NCBI GenBank assembly: GCA_023213395.1
Contig: CM041465.1
Coordinates: 45,639,741-45,703,740, forward strand
Origin: Cycas panzhihuaensis
Taxonomy: Eukaryota; Cycadophyta
Direction: 5' to 3'
Length of the DNA stretch: 64,000 bases
Part shown: positions 57,463 through 64,000 of the stretch, in pieces
Layout: the number at the start of each line of letters is the position of its first letter
Numbering within the stretch: position 1 is the stretch's first letter
Notes under the pieces: generated by a model
What the model was told of the DNA's origin: nothing
Databases searched by the model: none
What the model saw: the letters and a program-made list of their open reading frames with translations, nothing else
Translations under genes and position numbers: made by a program

Positions 57463-57960
57463 TTTCTCCTCGATAATATTCATTTAAGAAGACTCTGAGC
57501 TTGTCTCTGAATTTATGGAACTTAAAACTTTCTAAGAGATTTAGTAAAGATATCTGCCACTTGTTCTTTTGTCCTACAACAGGTTAACTCAACCTCACTA
57601 GTTTGAACCAATTCTCTGATGAAATGATGTTGAGTTTCAATATGCTTTATTTTTTCATGAAATACTGCATTTCAAGTTATTTATATTGTACTTTGGTTAT
57701 CACACAGCATTTGTGTAGGACCATCTTGTTTTACCTATAGCTCTTGGAGTAGTCTTCTTAGCCAAACTATTTCATAGGCTCCTACTACTACTATTTTGTA
57801 TTTTGCTTCCATTGCATCTTTCCATTTATCTTTTGTATTGGCCTCTTCAAATATATGAGGCTCATTTGATTCCATGACTTGGCTTATTAAGACAAAATTA
57901 ACTCTATGAGAGTGTGTGGACCTTCTTTCAAAATTATTGTTTAAAATATTGGAAGGATCG
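57463..57960 (-). pseudogene. Copia-E pol 3' end: connection region joined in frame to RNase H
   Basis: The minus strand reads ESNEPHIFEEANTKDKWKDA, the usual start of the RT region, then passes without frame change into MEAKYKIVVVGAYEIVWLRR, the RNase H helix region. It continues with LQEL, MLCDNQSTI, FHEKIKHIETQHHFIREL and VELTCCRTKEQVADIFTKSL. The whole RT palm (including YVDD) and the first part of RNase H are missing. The joint lies at about 57806-57816, where ATGGAAGC could have served as microhomology. Confidence 0.9.
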
Positions 57961-57974
57961 TGACCTCTTTAAAT

Positions 57975-59110
57975 CTATGTTGGGACCCTTTGATTGAATG
58001 TGGAGGGTCCTACTTCATTTAGTCTTGCTTCATTAAGACTTGGTATGTTTATGGATTTAGGCCTTGAATTTATTTCCACAATGGCATTCTTTCCCTTATC
58101 ATTTTCAATTTCTGCTTGATAGCATTTATCTTCCTGGAAGATGACATCCCTACTCATAATCATCTTCTTTTCTTTTAGATCAAATAGTTTATAAGATCTA
58201 GAGACATCACAGTATCCTACAAAAATGCATTCGGTGCTTTTGTCATCCAACTTTGTTCTCTTTTGTTTTGGTACATGAGCATATGCTAAGCACGTAAAAA
58301 TGTTTTTGTACGTGATGTATGCCTGGTTTTTGACCTATCCAAGATTCCTCTAGTGTGACCCACCTAAGAGCCTTAGAGGTATACCTATTCAACAAGTATA
58401 TTGTTGTATGCATAGTTCTACCTAAAGTTTATGTTCAAGCTATTTATCTTTAAGTAAACATCTCGACATTTCAATAATAGTTTGAATTTTTCTTTTTGCT
58501 ACTCCATTTTGATGTGGAGTATAGGGATTGGTGAGTTGTCTACTTATGCCATGGTAGCTGCAATATTCTTTAAATTCATTTGAAACGAATTCTCCCCCAT
58601 TATCTGATCTAAGAGTGAGAATTCTATGGCCACTTTATTTTTTAACAAATATTTTAAAGTCAACAAAACACTAAAAAGTATCTGATTTAAATTTGAAAAA
58701 ATATACCCAAGTCTTTAGAGTAAAATCGTCAATGAAGGTCATAAAGTACTTTGTGTCTCCTAATGATGGTACATCCATGGGTCCACATAGGTCTGTATAG
58801 ATTAGTTGAAGAGGTCCTTGGGCTCTATAGCTATTATTTGGAAAACTTTCTCTATGTTGTTTTCCAAGTAGGCAACCTTCAAAAAATTTTTTGCCTGCTT
58901 CTATGGTAGACAATCCATCAACCATTTCTATCCTTTTTATTAATGCTAAGTTGTTATAGCTTAAATGTCTAAATCTCTTATGCCATGTTTCTCTGTCAAC
59001 TTTGATGGAGGCTTTCAAAACATAGGTGTTAGATGGAGGAATGACTAGCTTGAATAATTTATCACCGGTCATCTATCCTTTTGCTACAATTGCTTTATTC
59101 ATTTACTTAT
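57975..59110 (-). pseudogene. Copia-E integrase
   Basis: The open frame 58671-59072 holds the pre-integrase finger (WHKRFRHLSYNNLALIKR; CLLGKQHRESF) and the first catalytic segment (LQLIYTDLCGPMDVPSLGDT, YFMTFIDDFTLKTWVYFFK). The region 58540-58620 encodes the second Asp segment (LRSDNGGEFVSNEFKEYC-like). The frame 57975-58250 is the C-terminal part (DDKSTECIFVGYCDVSRSYK; SRDVIFQEDKCY). Interruptions between the frames are stops and shifts. Confidence 0.9.
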
Positions 59111-59500
59111 CTTTGATTGTACACTTGCCATTATCAAAGATGACCTTGTAGTCTTACTCCATTATCTCACCCACCGAAAGTATGTTCTTTTTTAAAGCCA
59201 GTACATATAACACATCATCAATGTACCTTATTCCTCCTAATTCTATGGTTATGCATGCATTAACCTTTCTAATAGATTCATGAGTAGAATTATCTCTAAA
59301 CATAATCTTTCCTCTTTTAGTATTATCAATGTCTTTGAAGATTTCTTCTTTATAAGTCATGTGGGTTGAACACCCTGAGTCTACGTACCAACTATCTTCT
59401 TTACTAGCAACAAAACTTGAAAGAAAGAGTCTATTATTATCTCTCTCCTTAATTGTTATGTTAGTTATCCCTCTTTGAATACTATCATTCTAACAAAGCA
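59111..59500 (-). pseudogene. Copia-E protease region
   Basis: The minus strand shows DSWYVDSGCSTHMTYKEEIF-like sequence around 59340-59400 (D-S-G-C-S-T-H), then the open frame 59154-59360 with IMFRDNSTHESI, ITIELGGIRYIDDVLYVLAL and KKNILSVGEIME, the standard end of the Copia protease region. Confidence 0.85.
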
Positions 59501-60600
59501 GTTTTCTTCTATATGTCCCATTTTGTGACAAAAGGAACATTGGATAATTTCTCTTCCTCTTTAGCTATGACTTCTACTTCTAAAGGTTTCTCTTCCTCTA
59601 AAAGTTGCTCTAGCTCTTTCAAAGAGTTGGCCTTGGAAGTTCATCTAATGTTGACCTTGATATTATTAGTTTGATCCTTGATAGCGTTGGTTTGATCCTT
59701 AATAACTTGCTTGACCTTGGAGGTTGTTATGTCCTTAGTAATATTGGTTTTATACTTGAAATCTTTCTTGACTTTGGAAGTTACTTAGTCCTTGATGCCT
59801 CTGGTTTGATCCTTAATATCTCTGGTTTAATTTTTTATAACTTCCTTGACTTTAGAAGTTGTATTATCCTTGATATCTTGGATTTTGTCCTTGAAATCTT
59901 CCTTTAGGAGATTAGTCCCTTTCCCTAGAACTTTATCCTTGATGATTTTATCTTATCTTTGCCTTTATGGAAAAGGCATACTTAAGGAACACATTACCCC
60001 CTTTCTTTTCTTCAATTGCCAGGAGCATGGTAGTTAGTTGATCAATTTGAAAGGTACTAAGGTCTTTAGAAACTTTAATGCTAGTGGCTACCATTTCAAA
60101 TCTCTTGATCTCTCCAACACATCTTAAAATTCTTTCTACAACTCTTTGTTCACTTAGTACTTCCCTAAGGATCTAATTTAATTTATCAAGTCTTGTACCT
60201 TGGTGATAAATTCATTTATTCCTTCTCTAAGTGACATCCTTATATTTTCAAATTTACTTTTAAGAGTCTATAGCTTAGTGGATGTTGCTCCTTTATAAAT
60301 TAACTTAAGGGTATCCCAAGCTTCTTTGGATATGGTATCTTCACTTACTCTAGGAAAAATGTGATCCTCTAAAGCACAAAATATAAGGGTTAAAGCCTCA
60401 TTATCCTTTATGACATACTCCTTATAAGTTTGTTCTTCATCTTTAGTGGTAGTATTGTCAATGTTATTATACCCCTTATTGACAAGCTCCTCCATGTCTT
60501 TTGTAATAAAGTTGGGCCTCATTCTCCAACTCTAATTAATAAAATTAGAAATATTAAACTTAGGTACAACTATGTTTTCAAGATTTATTAGCATTATGAA
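59500..60600 (-). pseudogene. Copia-E gag
   Basis: The N-terminal frame 60268-60522 has MRPNFITKDMEELVNKGYNN, KDNEALTLIFCALEDHIFPR and SKEAWDTLKLIYKGATSTKL, the Copia gag core. The middle at 59640-59960 (minus) is Lys/Asp-rich with a repeated motif (KVKEVIKDQ, NIKDQ type). A zinc-knuckle region with Cys codons lies near 59505-59540 (CHKMGHIEENCF-like). Stops and shifts are present. Confidence 0.8.
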
Positions 60601-63059
60601 ATCAAATTACCTTAAAATTGTAACCCAAAAATTTTTTTATATCCTATCTACCTAAGGGGTTTCTAATCTAGAGTTTTAAGTCTTAGGGTCTTTAAGGAAA
60701 GCTCTCAGTTATTATCCTGTCTAGTGGAACCTACTCACAAGTGGTAAACTATGGACCCTATATACTAGTATGTGAGCTCAATGCTCTATATACCTCAGTA
60801 TACAAGCTACTAAGAAGGTCAGTGACCTTCTTAATTTGTTAATCCACCTATGTTAAACTTATGCCTAGTGACAAATCTAGTGGTGAGAACTTAAACAACT
60901 AAGGCACTCACCCCCATCGGGTCTAACCTAGTCTCCAATCTCTAAATGATAGTTTACCACTTCATCCTATCACTTATTACACTTTATAACCAATGGTTTC
61001 CTTAGTAAATTACAGTAGACCAAGGGCATATGCGGGATAGTAACTTTAAGGGTCCTAACTATTTCCCTTGCAAGGCTAGTATAAATGTGGTTAATTGTGG
61101 AATTATCTTTGTTAATGTTTTAAATTAATAATAATTTTAGTGATCATATTTATAAATAATATTTATTTTAATAAGTAAAAGCTAAAAATTTAAAAATAAA
61201 TGAAAGTAAATGAAAGGAACTAAAGTAAAAGGAAGGTTTAGTGAGCTCTTATTCGAAAAACTTAATCTAAGATGAATTGCTTTAACCTTCAAGAATACCC
61301 CTACAAACAATCATCTGCAAATACTTATAAGTTTAAATAATATTAAAATTGCTAATAATATTTAATATTATATTGTAGCATTAATAAACCTTGAGGAAAA
61401 CTAAAATTTAGCCTTAAAATGATAAGAAAATTCTTAAATATTAGTCAAATAAATAAGCTAATTTTAATATCCTATAACTCTTACAAAATAGATCCAAATC
61501 AATCTTAAAATAAATCTAGGTTGTAGTTCTTTGAGTTAACTTTCTGATTGTTCAAACAATTTAAAAAACAAACACCTGGTTGAAAAGTTATTACAGAAAT
61601 TGCGAGAAGATCCCTTTATGATTAAAAAACCAAAAGGGTTGGCTTTAAGCCCCCTTAACAATGTAGCCCCTAGTTGTTTGGTCTCTACATATAACCACCT
61701 GCTAATGGGAAAGGGGCTCTGCAGACTTCAAAAAATATACAATATAAAATATAGTATTTAAAAATGTAAAAATTATAAAATAGAGCTTAATAAGTTTTGA
61801 AGTCTACCCTTTTCAAAAAGAAATACGGTCACACAAGACCACAAAGTGATTGTCGGCTAGGTCATAGAGGGGATGGTAGATTCCAATTAAAAATCTAATT
61901 TAGTTTAATTTAATAAAAATTATGTTATAAAAAGAATATATTTCAATGTTAAAAATATGAATATTCAAGAATGTTAATCGCACAATAGGGCAACTAATCT
62001 CTACACTAAATCGATAAAAAAAAAAGGTAAATATCCGATCAACTTTGCTCATATATCAAATTTATAAAACTCAAATATAAAAAAATATTATAAAATTTAA
62101 AAACATATAGATAAATAAAAATGGATGGAAATGAACGAAGGATGCCTGATTGTGAGTGAATAGAGACTAATAATATTGAATTGTCTATAGAATTCACATA
62201 TTCTGATGCGTCCAGCGAGATAATGTTAGTCACTGATTACAAGATGGTATTATGTGCAGTGGATGAGAACAAAGCAGATGGTGTAATCTACATTCCTATA
62301 GCTTTGCAATAAATAACAAATATAGAGAATCTCTAGATCACAATGCCCAATCAATTACAAGAAAAATAAATCATTTAATACCTAAATATAAATTCTACAT
62401 ACCCACATACATACTTTAATCAATCTCCCAACAAATACTGCAAAAATCAAGATATTAAACCAATAAGAAAATGCTCTAATCACTTACAAATACAACGCAC
62501 AAGTCCTTTTCTTCACTACTCTCAAACAAACAAGCCTATATATCCACTTAAGTGGATTAGGATGGGTACTATTGTAGTAACAAATGCAATGTTAGAGAGG
62601 AAAGGAGAGCATTTAGCTTTGTGTGTGACAAAGGGATTCAAGGATTTTCTTTAGGTAGGCAACCAAGCTTAGTTGAAGTTATTTGACCTAACTATTGTCA
62701 ATCCTTTACCATTGTATATAGTAAGAGGAGAGACACCAAGAGTCTCAAGCAAGCAACGTCCAGATGCCCTTTTGAACTATGCAACACACATACACAATTC
62801 AAAATAAGTATATCTATCTCGATGCAAAACTAGACAAATGAGTGGTAAGTCAAGGATCACACACAACCACCGCCAGGCAATAATACTCTGTGATGAGTAC
62901 AAAAAATCTAATGCAATGAATACCCACCTCATGAAATAACCTTTGTAAGACACGACACTTCGCAATATCATCTTTGTCTTATATTTTATAGCTAACTAGA
63001 CTAGAGCTTCTTCATATGATTAACTTGTAACAAAAATATATAGTAAGCAAAGATATCTG
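60600..63059 (-). other. Copia-E leader, includes a block conserved with Copia-A
   Basis: No open gene. The block 60650-61080 is the antisense counterpart of 22740-23165. It contains a perfect 10-bp-arm inverted repeat at 60811-60833 (TAAGAAGGTC, AGT loop, GACCTTCTTA). The rest is AT-rich. Confidence 0.65.
60811..60833. repeat. Short perfect hairpin in the Copia-E leader
   Basis: Arms TAAGAAGGTC and GACCTTCTTA with a 3-nt loop, within the leader block shared with Copia-A. Confidence 0.85.
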
Positions 63060-63071
63060 GCTCTAATACCA
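63060..63071 (-). promoter_or_regulatory. Primer-binding site of Copia-E
   Basis: GCTCTAATACCA on the plus strand (minus TGGTATTAGAGC), one change from the tRNA-Met complement, 2 bp from the LTR. Only one copy is present. Confidence 0.9.
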
Positions 63072-63073
63072 AA

Positions 63074-63355
63074 TGAAAGGTGATCGGGAGTTAGAGGGAG
63101 TAAGACATTATGTAAAGGGCATCATTATTAACATATTTTCAATATTATGAAGGTGGTGTTAAAGAACACTTAGGGGCCTTACGGTCAAATATATATAGAT
63201 GGGAGTTGGGTGGTAACCCAATATCTACCATCTTTTGGTGTTTAAAAACACCATTTAAAAAAATAATATTCATTCATCTATAGTTAGATAATGTCAGATC
63301 CACCTACCCCAATGTTGATACACATATTAATAAATCAAATGAATATTATCTAACA
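63074..63355 (-). repeat. 5' LTR of Copia-E (right)
   Basis: It starts TGAAAGGTGATCGGGAG, ends TTATCTAACA, and is followed by the CTAAT duplication. Confidence 0.95.
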
Positions 63356-63360
63356 CTAAT

Positions 63361-64000
63361 CCCCTCATAAAAAGGAATCTCCAGCTTGACCTCTTAATAC
63401 ATGTCCCTTGTTTATTCCAACCTCATCTACTCATACCCAAGTTACTTTTCTATTTTAAGTATAAACTCCCATGGACATAATATAGAAATAAAATTAAAGA
63501 TCTCTAATAAGTTAAATCATTGGCATACAAGTTTTACAAGCTTCCATATGTAAGATCATATATAAAAGCTACCTAAGACAAGTCATTATTGCAAATAGAA
63601 AGAATACACACATGGCATGCTACTAAAAGATGACATAAAAGTGGGTTGATTACCTATGATATCTATTGAGCCCTTTTTTGCCCCCTTACTAAAAGAAGAT
63701 GTAAAATATTATGTTAAGTCTAAGGGTAATATATAGAGTGTTTATAGATGTACATAGCTAATAGAGCATGTTAAAAAGGAATAAGAGTCTAGTGTTGGGT
63801 CTGTTAAGAATACAAGGTCCCAACCCTTCAACCACCACCAAGATCTATTGCATTCTTACAACTAGTTACAGAAATCAAAACTTAAAATTACATGTAAGTT
63901 CTAAAATCAGAGATTATATAGTAACAAGAAAATGAAAGCCAAACATCACATGTACAGCCGATATAACGTGGTAAAACCCTAGAAGTGTGCTAGGGAAACA
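63361..64000. other. Unassigned right flank
   Basis: The first 120 bp continue the pyrimidine-rich tract interrupted by Copia-E. Beyond that nothing recognisable was found. Confidence 0.45.

Larger units (their letters stand above)
57182..63355 (-). mobile_element. Copia-E: Ty1/Copia element with reverse transcriptase deleted
   Basis: LTRs are 281 bp (57182-57462) and 282 bp (63074-63355), starting TGAAAGGTGA and ending ATCTAAMA, with a perfect CTAAT target duplication. A single primer-binding site (GCTCTAATACCA) lies at 63060-63071. The order on the minus strand is leader 60540-63059, gag, protease, integrase, then a direct joint to the RNase H end. RT is absent. The element is intact at both ends, so the deletion either preceded insertion (mobilised in trans) or happened afterwards. 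Confidence 0.95.

Overview
The window looks like nuclear DNA of a seed plant with a large, repeat-filled genome. No intact host gene was recognised. Almost everything assignable is a retrotransposon: Ty1/Copia and Ty3/Gypsy LTR elements, a gag-only LTR family and one LINE. Most are heavily decayed, largely by C-to-T and G-to-A changes. A ~665-bp mitochondrial-type insert carries a trnG(GCC) relic and a perfect 36-bp Bpu element, the short repeat described from Cycas mitochondrial DNA. A cycad or close gymnosperm is therefore the best guess (inference).

Layout. 1-1877: gag and 5' LTR of a minus-strand Gypsy element (Gypsy-C). 2494-5888: decayed minus-strand Copia-G. 6240-35900: a decayed plus-strand Gypsy element (Gypsy-A) whose integrase frame is split by a 24.6-kb nest. 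Copia-A (9479-34074, target duplication TTAGG) sits in Gypsy-A. Copia-A's leader is split by the gag-only element Copia-C (10645-22079, CAAAG). Copia-C's right LTR is split by Copia-B (14355-21933, GAGGG/GAGGA). Copia-A's gag is split by Gypsy-B (23403-29734, TTAGC). Removing the insertions in reverse order rejoins each host element.

35905-37310: Copia-F integrase fragment, split by the mitochondrial insert. 37413-41084: two 320-bp LTRs in inverted orientation around a Copia leader (plus) and a Copia integrase/RT fragment (minus). 40765-52491: a chain of minus-strand gag-only elements with LTRs at 40765, 46671 and 52212. This chain is interrupted by a 5'-truncated LINE (42396-46304, 9-bp target duplication) and by a plus-strand fragment of the plant gene CHUP1 (49875-50640).

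52492-57176: no recognised gene. It holds a 265-bp tandem duplication, a CpG-rich island of unknown nature (54340-55130) and a G-poor pyrimidine-rich stretch. 57182-63355: Copia-E (minus, CTAAT), complete at both ends but with its reverse transcriptase deleted in frame. 63361-64000: unassigned.

The most unusual signals are tandem arrays of the initiator-tRNA primer-binding site at several LTR junctions, the gag-only family, two captured host-gene fragments (CHUP1, and an unidentified one inside Copia-B), and the Bpu-bearing mitochondrial insert.
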